Origin: Sphingomonadales bacterium UBA7473
GTDB taxonomy: Bacteria; Pseudomonadota; Alphaproteobacteria; Sphingomonadales; Sphingomonadaceae
Length of the DNA stretch: 21,555 bases
Assembly (NCBI GenBank): GCA_002478575.1
Contig: DLOX01000264.1
Span: forward strand, 1 to 21,555
Direction of reading: 5' to 3'
Below are positions 1-8,200 of this stretch, piece by piece. The notes below the pieces were generated by a model. That model was not told the DNA's origin and searched no databases. It saw only the letters and a list, made by a program, of their open reading frames with translations. The position numbers and the translations under genes are program-made. Each line of letters starts with the position of its first letter. Position 1 is the first letter of the stretch.

Positions 1-720
1 AGGCTCTTCGATTTGCTTCGCACGGATCCCTATACCGATCACTCGATCCGAAGGCCACGTGGCTATCCCGGAGACGCTGTGTTGATCGATATGATTTACA
101 GCCGAGAGCCGGGTTCAAATCCGACGGAGTTTGGAAGAAGTTTGTTCGACCGCATGGTAGCGAGCGGTGCTTCGGAAGCGGTTCGGCAACGCCTCGGCTT
201 TGCTCGGGATTGGCTTCGAGGTGCCGTGCGGAAGGGGGAATCAGTTTGCTCGCTGGCGGGCGGCCATATGCGCGAAGCTGACGTTCTCAAGGGCAGCACG
301 CACCCCAAGGTCACGGTCGTCGACCAAGACCAAGAATCGCTGAACCTCGTGAAGGAGGCCTATGGAAGTTCAGTAGAGCCCATTCAGGGCAACGTATTTA
401 ACTGGCTACGAACAGCGCCCAGAGAAGGCAGAAGCTATGATCTAGTCTATTCGCTTGGCCTTACCGACTATCTCGATGAGCGCCAGCTTTTGGTGTTCAC
501 CCGCCTTGCCTCAAAAATTGTGGCGCCCGGAGGGCGGCTCATTCTCGCCAATTTTCATGATCATCGCTGGTCCGCATATATGGAAGCGGCAATGGACTGG
601 CACCTCGTCTATCGGACCGAAGCCGATATGACGAAGAATGCGGATGATGCTGGAATGACGAGCCAGTTATTTAGAGATGAAACTGGTTATATCATCTTCT
701 GCGAAATGAGGGGCCGTTAA
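1..720 (+). CDS. class I SAM-dependent methyltransferase, 5' end cut by window
   Basis: The reading frame is open from the first base and the first in-frame start (TTG at 13) has no ribosome binding site, so the true start probably lies left of the window. The protein begins with a basic segment containing RRPRGYPGDAVLIDMIY, similar to a conserved element I associate with the methyltransferase family annotated for 3-hydroxypalmitate methyl ester synthesis (PhcB-like); that substrate is only a guess. A Rossmann-type SAM-binding core follows: motif I-like ESVCSLAGGHMREADVL, the acidic strand end VTVVDQDQ, a YDLVYSLGL strand, and a VAPGGRLILANF motif typical of class I methyltransferases. It ends with TAA at 718-720. 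No partner gene is visible. It lies outside the tRNA-derived repeat at 951, so it may not belong to the surface block on its right. Confidence 0.75.
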   Translation, partial: RLFDLLRTDPYTDHSIRRPRGYPGDAVLIDMIYSREPGSNPTEFGRSLFDRMVASGASEAVRQRLGFARDWLRGAVRKGESVCSLAGGHMREADVLKGSTHPKVTVVDQDQESLNLVKEAYGSSVEPIQGNVFNWLRTAPREGRSYDLVYSLGLTDYLDERQLLVFTRLASKIVAPGGRLILANFHDHRWSAYMEAAMDWHLVYRTEADMTKNADDAGMTSQLFRDETGYIIFCEMRGR

Positions 721-950
721 TTGCTTTTGTTCCGGTCGAATGGCCGAAGCGCTCTTCTAAATGTCTATAATTACAGCCTTTGATTCATTTAATTGGCACG
801 GGCAAATGTCTCGATCCGGTGCTCGGTGCATCTCGCCGCATGCCAAATGCTCGAGGCAGCGTCACAAATGGCCATTACGCATCGTGCGCGGAAACAGACC
901 TTGTCCGTATTTGAAGAACCGCAGTATGCTAAGGCTTAAGACCAATGCAT

Positions 951-964
951 TGGATGCCCCACGA
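951..964. repeat. 14-base direct copy of the tRNA-Gln 3' end (attachment-site-like)
   Basis: TGGATGCCCCACGA here is identical to 13105-13118, the complement of the last 14 bases of the tRNA-Gln gene (CCA end, discriminator, 3' acceptor strand and start of the T arm). Both copies have the same orientation. This is the arrangement left by tyrosine-integrase elements that insert at tRNA 3' ends: full tRNA at one end, short partial copy at the other. The match starts exactly at the encoded CCA end. No integrase lies between the copies, so the role is inferred. Confidence 0.55.
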
Positions 965-984
965 ACGTCATAGCAGTCGTTCGT
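961..984. repeat. 7-base inverted repeat touching the tRNA-end copy
   Basis: ACGAACG at 961-967 is mirrored by CGTTCGT at 978-984 with a 10-base loop. Its left arm overlaps the last four bases of the 14-base tRNA-like repeat. It could be the paired core sites of an integrase or a small hairpin; the sequence alone does not decide. Confidence 0.35.
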
Positions 985-1300
985 AGAAGTTCCTAAGAGT
1001 GCCATTTCTCGGGTAAAAGCGGTCAGTTATGCTTCCTTTGGCGCCAAGCGGGTTGTCCATTGGTTCTCAGTAGTTTGGCAACCTCCACTGCCTACAATGG
1101 GAATCGAAATGGGGATCTCCCCAATGGCAAGCAGCGTGAACTAGGGTTTGGGTCGATACTCAGAACGTCTCTTGCTCTGGCGAGAGAGCAGGCCAATCAT
1201 GCGCATGGTCTCATTTTGGGGAGCCGCTCGTCGGCGCCGATGATCGTGCCGCGACTTGCCAAGGTGCCGCAATATCTGTGCGCAGCCGCGCCTATGCCTG

Positions 1301-1312
1301 TGTACCGGTACA
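1301..1312. promoter_or_regulatory. palindromic operator TGTACCGGTACA, copy 1
   Basis: A perfect 12-base palindrome lies 68 bases before the PEP-CTERM start codon. The same 12 bases occur at 3261-3272, and a one-base variant with longer arms lies at 12575-12590. The shared occurrence upstream of different genes of one block points to a common regulator. The LuxR-type response regulator encoded next to the third copy is the obvious candidate, by inference. Confidence 0.6.
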
Positions 1313-1380
1313 TCAATCAAATTGAACGGCCCGCCAGCTGTGCAATTAGTGGTGCTATCGGTCTTTTGGTGAGGTACGTT

Positions 1381-2247
1381 ATGCCGCTCTTTCTGCTGCG
1401 CTCCGCGTTGTTCTCAATCGCTGTCGCGCTTGTGGCTTCGGGAACGTCATCAACCGCTGCCGATCGTCCCCCAGTAAAAGCTGCAGAGCTGAGCTACTCC
1501 GTGGATTCGTCGGCGGGGCCGGATGTTTATGGTAGCGGAGCCTATACTGGTCCGGTTGCGAAGGCTGATGGCAACTGGGCTTTTCGAGTTGAAGGCGAGC
1601 CCCGCACTTTGATCAGGTTCAACGACCGGGCGACAACCAATCAAGATTTTCAGGAAGACGGCACCTATTTCACCGCCCAGCTAGTCTATCATTTCCGACT
1701 GAATGCAGTGTCGGCTGAAGCATTTGACGCGGCGCTGAGAATCGGTTCTTTGACGTTTGTTGGCTTTACCGATTTCTTCGAAACGGCGGGTATCCAGGCG
1801 CTTTCTGGGCAGGCCAACGTCGCGCTATTGTCGCAACTTGGCCAAATGGCCGCTCCGGCTACCGCTTTTGAACACCAAGTTAGCTGTAGCAGATTTTCGC
1901 TTTCTGGCTGTGGTCGACAAGATTTTTCAACTGCACTTAACCTCGCTGATTTTGCCGACCGCGATACATTATCTTTCAACGGTTCGGTGCGCATGTCTGG
2001 CGACTATTACGCCCCCCGTGTTGGTGCGGCCAATGCGTTTCGTTCCATGCGAATTGATCCCGTACTTGGCTTGAGCGGCGCGGGTCTCTCGCAAAGCAAC
2101 TATGCCTTCGAACTTAGTCCCGGCATCGGAAACGGAATCATGACGGCGGTTCCAGAACCATCAACATGGGCGCTGATCATTGCAGGTTTTGGCCTAGTTG
2201 GCGGCACACTTCGGCGCAAGAAGTCTGCTGAATTAGCCGCAGCCTAA
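1381..2247 (+). CDS. PEP-CTERM (PEPxxWA type) exported protein
   Basis: This encodes a 288-residue protein meant for export and cell-surface sorting. I place the start at ATG 1381 because GAGG at 1371-1374 sits six bases before it and the protein then begins with a signal peptide (MPLFLLRSALFSIAVALVAS, cleavage around residues 20-27). The C-terminus carries the PEP-CTERM sorting signal: VPEPSTWAL at about 257-265, a hydrophobic stretch IIAGFGLVGG, and the basic stop RRKK. Such tails are recognised by an exosortase, which is not in this window. The middle (about 30-255) is a beta-rich domain I do not recognise; two cysteines in SCSRFSLSGC could form a disulphide. The palindrome at 1301 suggests shared control with the secretion pair downstream. 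The next gene starts 71 bases later, so they may be cotranscribed. Confidence 0.88.
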   Translation: MPLFLLRSALFSIAVALVASGTSSTAADRPPVKAAELSYSVDSSAGPDVYGSGAYTGPVAKADGNWAFRVEGEPRTLIRFNDRATTNQDFQEDGTYFTAQLVYHFRLNAVSAEAFDAALRIGSLTFVGFTDFFETAGIQALSGQANVALLSQLGQMAAPATAFEHQVSCSRFSLSGCGRQDFSTALNLADFADRDTLSFNGSVRMSGDYYAPRVGAANAFRSMRIDPVLGLSGAGLSQSNYAFELSPGIGNGIMTAVPEPSTWALIIAGFGLVGGTLRRKKSAELAAA

Positions 2248-2266
2248 TACCCAAAAGACGTTGTAA

Positions 2267-2283
2267 GTTCTCAATGTGAGAAC
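2267..2283. repeat. inverted repeat between the PEP-CTERM gene and the next gene
   Basis: GTTCTCA and TGAGAAC form a perfect 7-base stem with a three-base loop. No T run follows on the plus strand, so it is a poor terminator. It could modulate read-through or mRNA stability, or be a regulator site. Confidence 0.35.
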
Positions 2284-2318
2284 GCTTCACGGCCTCGTCG
2301 ACATGTTGGGAGAATAGA

Positions 2319-3170
2319 ATGGGATTTGATATGCGCTTAGCCCTAGTCGGAGCGACCGCCCTGTTGCTAACTGCTGCACCAGCAGCGGCTTCGACCTGTG
2401 AAGCTAGCTTTGCGAAGAAGGGCAATCCCCTCAGCGGACTGAAGTTCACAGCTATGCAGAGCGTCGCAGACATTTCAACGCCCAATGCCATCAACCAGTT
2501 GCGCGGCATTGTGCTCGCTAAGGGCTATGATGTTCTGGCGATTGAAGCTGAGGCGGGGAGCATGCTGATCGAACAGCCGCAAACGGCCAATCGGCGCTCT
2601 TTTCAAATTATTGCAAGTGCAACGACCGAGGGCAAGATCACAACCGTTCAACTGCAAGCCAACCTTCGCGGTGGCCAATTTGCAAAGGAAGAAGGCGTCA
2701 AAACAGAGATTTGTGGCGTCCTTTCACAGATGCGCGGGGGAAAGGCGGGCGTTGCTGCCGCAAGCCAAGGCCGGAATGCCGCCGCTGGGGGTGGTGCTCC
2801 GATTGTGATGTCAGCACAATTGCTGGCGCAGCGCTTGTCGCAAGAGCGTGACAAGAATGAGGATGCAGTCCCACTGCGTTACAAGGGCAAATCCTTCACG
2901 CTGAGCGGCACCGTCGACTATGTGAAAAAGGACGGGGATGAGTATCGCGTCGCTTTCAAGATTCTTGAACGCCATGAAATGGTTATCAAATTGCCGGGCG
3001 AGTCTCAGTTCAAGACTGAGATAAGTTGTATGCTTGCCAAAGGGCAGTCGGTCTATGCTTTGACACTCAAGCCGAAAGCGAATGTCAAGCTGACAGGGAC
3101 TTATTCAAACTATCGTGGATATCCATTTCCTTCGGTCATGTGGTTGGATAATTGCCGACCAGTAAAATAG
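2319..3170 (+). CDS. secreted protein with C-terminal OB-fold-like (tRNA_anti-like) domain
   Basis: A 283-residue protein whose start at ATG 2319 follows GGGAG at about 2307. The N-terminus is a signal peptide (MGFDMRLALVGATALLLTAA, cleavage near AAA-S at about 24-25). The cysteine after it is preceded by AST, which is not a good lipobox, so I favour a periplasmic or secreted protein over a lipoprotein. Residues about 30-130 form a domain I cannot name. From about 165 to the end, the segment AQLLAQRLSQ...RYKGKSFTLSGTVDYV resembles the OB-fold family called tRNA_anti-like, known in secreted proteins of unknown function. It lies between the PEP-CTERM gene and the two-partner secretion genes, all on the same strand, which suggests a role in the same surface process. 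The function is unknown. Confidence 0.75.
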   Translation: MGFDMRLALVGATALLLTAAPAAASTCEASFAKKGNPLSGLKFTAMQSVADISTPNAINQLRGIVLAKGYDVLAIEAEAGSMLIEQPQTANRRSFQIIASATTEGKITTVQLQANLRGGQFAKEEGVKTEICGVLSQMRGGKAGVAAASQGRNAAAGGGAPIVMSAQLLAQRLSQERDKNEDAVPLRYKGKSFTLSGTVDYVKKDGDEYRVAFKILERHEMVIKLPGESQFKTEISCMLAKGQSVYALTLKPKANVKLTGTYSNYRGYPFPSVMWLDNCRPVK

Positions 3171-3260
3171 AGTGGCATTTGAACCACTGTGAAGCATCAA
3201 TTCGCGAATATAGATATTGAAAAATATTGAGATATCATTGATTTATTAACCATCTGAAAA

Positions 3261-3272
3261 TGTACCGGTACA
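3261..3272. promoter_or_regulatory. palindromic operator TGTACCGGTACA, copy 2
   Basis: This is identical to copy 1. It lies 34 bases before the transporter start codon, just after an AT-rich stretch (3195-3260) that looks like promoter DNA. A half-site TGTACCGG lies inside the first codons of the gene at 3338-3345. The position suggests direct control of the transporter-adhesin pair. Confidence 0.6.
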
Positions 3273-3306
3273 AACCAAATTTAGAAAGATCTGGGAACAT
3301 CTCTTA

Positions 3307-5142
3307 ATGCTTCTCCATCAAATTTGGAGATGTGATTTGTACCGGATTAAGCCCGATAGCTCTTATATCGATGCACCTTGTTTTCTTACTGAGCGAACAC
3401 CGGCAAAAGGCGGACTTGTCCGTCTAGGCGTACTGCTGGCGATCACGGCCTCATTTGGCATTTCACATGACAACGCTTGGGGGCAAGCGGCTGGGAGTCC
3501 ACCGGTATCGCCGGTTACTGTTACGCCTCCGACCTTGGCACCTGCGGGACCGTCTTCTGGCTTCGCAGTTGATATCCCTGATGCGGGTGCTTTGCAGCCA
3601 CCGCCCGGTGCTGACGCGCTGTCGATTATCCTTGGCGACGTCGCAGTTGAGGGCGCTTTTCCTGAATTGTCGGAACAGATTGACCTCATTTTGGCCAAGG
3701 TCCGCAACCGCCGTGTAAGCTTGTCGGAAATCTATGCTGCTGCGTCTGAAGTGGAAGCTGCGCACGCAAGATCGGGTTTCGTTTTGGCGCGAGTCTCTGT
3801 TCCGCCTCAACAACTTGTCGATGGCGGCACGCTCCGCCTTTTGATCACTGATGGCTTTATTGAGTCCGTCGACACCAGCGCACTGCCAAATGAGATACGC
3901 GATGCAACGGCGCAGCGCGTGGCTTCGTTGGAGGGCAAGCGGCGCGTGACATTGGACGATATTGAAGAAGCCCTTTCGATTGCTGCTGATTTGCCTGGTC
4001 TGTCGCTTCGCTCAACATTGATGCGCGGGTCTCAACCTTCATCGGCGAAGCTCGTTTTGGAAGGGGACCAGCAAATGGTCTCTGGCAGCATTGGGGTCGA
4101 TAATCAGCTTGATCCTTCGCTTGGTCGCTGGGGACTCAACCTCCAGATGGTCGTAAACTCTGCGCTTGGCCTTGGCGAACAAATCTATGGATTTGCTTCG
4201 TCTGACTATGATGTCAGTGACTTTTTCAGCGGTGAGCCAAAAGAACGAGTTCTGGGGGGTGGTGTCATCCTTCCCTTTGGTTCGGGACGCCTCAGCCTCA
4301 ACCCAGAGGTTACTTTTGCAACAACCACACCAGAGGCGGAACTAGGCGTGCTGCGCACCCGCGGCCAATTGCGGCGATTGAGCCTTCGCGGGCAAGCCAT
4401 TGTCAGTAAGGGGCGAAGACAAGATGCGCGCCTTGGGCTGACTGCTGAACAGGTTGACGTTCGGAACGACGCTTTGGATTTTGCGTCACGTCTCAACCAT
4501 GATCGCTATGTGGCTCTTCGTTTTTCGGGGACGTTGAGCAAGACCGGCGTTGATGGAACGCGCGTTGGTTTAAATCTGCAGCTTAGCCAAGGGCTGGGCG
4601 GCTTTGGGGGGATTACGGCCGCGGAAGCGTTGCGTTCGCGCACGCCATTCTCACGCATCGGCTCAACGCCGAACTTTACGAAGCTTGCAGCAACAGGTCG
4701 TGTTGCTGTTCCTCTCGATGAGAAATTCCAATTCTCTTTCATGGGCAGCGCGCAAACCTCATTTGGCAAACCAGTGTTCCGATCGGAGCAGTTTTCACTG
4801 GAGGGTGCTGACGGACTCTCAGCCTTTCTTGGCGGCCGGACCGCCGTCGATGCTGGTATCGTTGGCCGTGGCGAATTGAGCTTTGTGTCAAGCCTGTCCG
4901 CGGAAAGCGGAAGTTCAACGACTGTCGCGCCTTATGTCTTCGCTGCATTTGGCGCGGGGCGGCTTGAGGCTCCAACCGCGGTTGAACGGAGTTCCATCCG
5001 AGCGCTCAACTATGGCGCTGGAATGCGAGCAAAGCTCTTCAACAAGCTCGACCTGCGCTTCGAATATGCCCGCAGTGCATCGCATATCGCTGCACTTGAT
5101 GAGGTCGATCGGCTGAACGTCAGCGCTGCGTTTCAATTTTAG
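3307..5142 (+). CDS. two-partner secretion outer-membrane transporter (FhaC/ShlB/HecB family)
   Basis: The 611-residue protein is the TpsB partner that moves the adhesin encoded next to it across the outer membrane. It starts at ATG 3307 with a modest GGGA at 3293 and has a long N-terminal extension before the hydrophobic segment LVRLGVLLAITASFGI (about 38-53). A proline-rich linker (about 65-95) is followed by a POTRA-type region, LGDVAVEGAFPEL...FVLARVSVPPQQ...LRLLITDGFIESV (about 105-190), and a second POTRA-like part to about 250. The rest is a predicted 16-strand barrel: alternating strands from VSGSIGVDNQ on, a conserved-looking YVFAAFGAGRL near 540, and a C-terminal aromatic residue (FQF) as in outer-membrane barrels. 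The adhesin gene follows after 63 bases, so the two form an operon. Length and order fit the family. The exact start is less certain because the operator is so close. Confidence 0.88.
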   Translation: MLLHQIWRCDLYRIKPDSSYIDAPCFLTERTPAKGGLVRLGVLLAITASFGISHDNAWGQAAGSPPVSPVTVTPPTLAPAGPSSGFAVDIPDAGALQPPPGADALSIILGDVAVEGAFPELSEQIDLILAKVRNRRVSLSEIYAAASEVEAAHARSGFVLARVSVPPQQLVDGGTLRLLITDGFIESVDTSALPNEIRDATAQRVASLEGKRRVTLDDIEEALSIAADLPGLSLRSTLMRGSQPSSAKLVLEGDQQMVSGSIGVDNQLDPSLGRWGLNLQMVVNSALGLGEQIYGFASSDYDVSDFFSGEPKERVLGGGVILPFGSGRLSLNPEVTFATTTPEAELGVLRTRGQLRRLSLRGQAIVSKGRRQDARLGLTAEQVDVRNDALDFASRLNHDRYVALRFSGTLSKTGVDGTRVGLNLQLSQGLGGFGGITAAEALRSRTPFSRIGSTPNFTKLAATGRVAVPLDEKFQFSFMGSAQTSFGKPVFRSEQFSLEGADGLSAFLGGRTAVDAGIVGRGELSFVSSLSAESGSSTTVAPYVFAAFGAGRLEAPTAVERSSIRALNYGAGMRAKLFNKLDLRFEYARSASHIAALDEVDRLNVSAAFQF

Positions 5143-5205
5143 AATTTAAAGAGAGTGAGCATCATCTCCGTATTCATTGTCGAACAAATCAAAGGAAACT
5201 TCGTC

Positions 5206-8200
5206 ATGACCATGCAAAAAAAGCTGCAATCGGAACAGTCTTTGGGCCGCGCATTGTTCAGTCGTCGGCTGGGCCGGTTCACGACAAGCAATCTTGCTCT
5301 TGCCGCTCTGGCAAGCGGCGCAGCCCTCGCGCCCATGGCTCAAGCTCAGGCTCAAGGGCTGCCAACAGGTGGCACAGTTGCCGCAGGCACGGCTTCAGTG
5401 GATACGGCCAAGACGTCAGTAACAGTGACCCAAAGCAGCGATCGTGCGGTTTTGAATTGGGATAGCTTTTCGGTTGCAAACGGGAACATCGTTCAATTCA
5501 ATCAACCCAATGCTCAAAGCGCGACATTGAACCGCGTGAACGGTGACACTTCGTCGGTGATCGCCGGGAAAATCTCCGCAAATGGGACAATCTATCTCGT
5601 CAATCCAAATGGAATAGCGATCACATCAACGGGAACTGTGCAGACGGGTGGGAGCTTCGTTGCTTCGTCCCTTGATACATCCGATGCTGATTTCATGGCG
5701 GGTCGCGGGCGTTTCAAGGGCAAGGGTGCTTCTCGCTCTGTAGAAAATGCGGGCTCCATCAAGGCCGGGTCCGGCGCCTATGTTGCGCTTTTGGGTGGCG
5801 CAGTCTCAAACTCCGGTTCCGTCGTCGTTCCACTTGGAAAATTCGCGATGGGATCGGGAGAGCAAATTGCGCTTGATCTGAATGGAGGGAATTTCCTTCA
5901 AGTTGCAGTTCCGACTGAACTGGTCACCGGCAAAAGGGCACTGATCGATAACTCCGGAACGATCACTGTCGCAGGCGGTGCAGTCGAGCTGAAAGCCGCT
6001 GTCTTGAAGGACGCGGTCCGCAACGTCATCAACATGTCCGGCTCCATCAACGTAGACAGCGCCATTGGAGATGGCGGCACAATCTATCTGATCGGTGGGT
6101 CTGATACGCAGAATATGGCCGGCCAAGTGAAAGTTTCTGGATCCTTGTCTGCGCGAGCCACTGGCGCTGAGGGCAATGGCGGCTTCATCGAGACATCAGG
6201 CACCAAGGTTGATCTTCAAACGGCCAGTGTCTCAACCAGTGCAGCGCAGGGGCGGGCAGGTCTTTGGCTGATTGATCCTGTCGACTTCACTGTCGCGGCA
6301 TCGGGGGGAGAGATCACGGGGGCACAGCTTTCAGCAAATCTTGCCAATGGAAATATTCGCATCCTCTCTAGCCAGGGAGCCTCTGGAACCAATGGCGACA
6401 TCAACATTAATGACGCGGTTTCATGGAGCAGGAACACGCTTACGCTTGACGCTTTTCGCGACATCAATGTGAACGCTGTGATGCGGGCTACGGGCACTGC
6501 AGGCTTCGTTGGTGTTGTTGGTGATACCGCGCTCAACGGAACAGGTTCTTCGAGCGGAAATTTGGATTTCGGGCTGAACAGCGGAGGGTTTTATGGCCGT
6601 CTCGATCTTGCCCCAACCACGAGTTTCAACCTCAACGGAATATCATATACCATAATCACGTCACTTGGGGCCGCTGGTTCCGAAACGGGAACCGATTTGC
6701 AGGGCATTAACGGTGTCCGCACTTTGACCCGTTTGACCGGCAATTTCGTCCTAGGTTCAGACATTGATGCTTCGGACACTGCGAGCTGGAATGGAGGACA
6801 GGGCTTTCTGCCTATCGGCGCGGTGGCCGGCACCTCGCCGCTACCGTTTGATGGCAATTTCAACGGCCTGGGGCATGTCGTGAGCAATTTGACTCAGAAT
6901 TATACCAATCGTGGAAGCTTGGGTTTGTTCGGCCAAATTGGTACGTCTGGTTCAGTAACAAATGTTGGAATGCGGGGAGGTTCGATCACTGGTGTGATTG
7001 GATTTACACGGTTCGGAGCGCTGGCTGGAACCAACTCAGGCATCATCAGAAATGCCTTTGCATCCACCAAAGTAACGGGTGACTTCACCGTCGGCGGATT
7101 AGTGGGCAACAATGAGAGAGACGGTACCATCTTCAACGCATTTGCGACCGGCGATGTATTCGTCATTCGATCAGGCGGTGGTGGTTTGGCCGGGGCGAGT
7201 ACCGGCAGGATTAGCAACGCGTTTGCGACCGGCGCAGTCACCGGGTTGAGAGATGGCACGAATGAAATTGGCGGCCTTGTCGGAAATTTGGGAAGTAGTT
7301 TTGGGAGATCAGGGATCGTCGAAAACTCTTTTGCAAGTGGCAATGTTTCTGGAACTCGAAGCGTTGGCGGCTTGGTCGGATATGCTGGTGGCTCTGTCGA
7401 AAACCCGGTATTGATCACCGATGCTTATGCAACTGGAACCGTAACGACGACATCGCCCTTCTTTCAAGGCGGCGGCGGCGGGCTCTTGGGAACGGGGCTC
7501 AACACGACCATCACCAGAGTCTATGCAACAGGCCGCGTGTTTGGCGCATCCTCGCTCATCAACGGGTTGGTCGGATATGCGGACCACAATTCTCGTGTCT
7601 CCGCTGTCGCCTCTTATTGGGACGCACAGTCTACCGGACAATCGATCGCGTGCGGCAACTCCGTCTGCCTTGGCTCCACTACACCGCTGACAAGTGCAGA
7701 GATGCGACTGGGATCGAGCTTTGTCGGCTGGAATGTCGACAGAGTCGGCGGCTCTGGATCCACTTGGCGCATCTATGAGGGGCGGACCACGCCGTTGCTC
7801 GTTCCGCTGCTGACGCCCGTCATCGTGGGCATGGCGTCGAATTCGGTGAACCTTGTCTATACTGGCCAGAGCCAAACAAATGCCGCTGGGGCCACCACGA
7901 GGCTGGCAGTGAACGGCGATGCTGCCGATCAGAGCCGCATATTCGGCACGATCACCAACACATGTTCGGGCGGAGCGTCGTCTTGCGTCAACGTGGGCAA
8001 CTATACGATCACGGCTAATGTCGACTTGTTCTCGGACCAACTGGGCTATGATCTGATCGTCCAAAATCCTCTAGCCGCGAGTTTGACGATCACGCCTGCG
8101 CCTGTTTCTGTCACCTACGCAGCAAACACTGCCACTGGCGTCTATGGCAATGCGCCGGGGGCCTTGACCGGCTCGGTCAGTGCCACCGGCCTCCTGAACG

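Larger units (their letters stand above)
721..1380. other. 660-base stretch without a convincing gene
   Basis: I see no protein-like reading frame here. An open frame at 761-973 has no ribosome binding site and a composition unlike a protein. The frame of the PEP-CTERM gene stays open back to a TTG at 1060 but lacks a start signal there. The stretch does hold a 14-base copy of the tRNA-Gln 3' end (951-964), an inverted repeat touching it (961-984) and the palindrome TGTACCGGTACA (1301-1312). It may be the worn left edge of an integrated element. Confidence 0.6.

Noticed and set aside
761..973. Small plus-strand open frame of 70 codons in the left gap
   Set aside because: It has no ribosome binding site, no recognisable domain and no protein-like composition, and it runs through the tRNA-like repeat.
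1060..1380. Upstream extension of the PEP-CTERM frame from a TTG
   Set aside because: The extension would bury the signal peptide 107 residues inside and covers the operator; ATG 1381 has a good GAGG site.
3171..3188. AGTGG/CCACT hairpin after the OB-fold protein gene as terminator
   Set aside because: The stem is only five bases and no T run follows.
5155..5205. GTG start giving 17 more residues to the adhesin
   Set aside because: There is no properly spaced ribosome binding site, while AAGGA precedes ATG 5206, which gives a normal long signal peptide.
7309..8064. Long minus-strand open frame (251 codons) inside the adhesin gene
   Set aside because: It is a shadow of the plus-strand frame with a low-complexity, arginine- and cysteine-rich translation and no motifs. 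The same applies to the open frame at 6900-7418.
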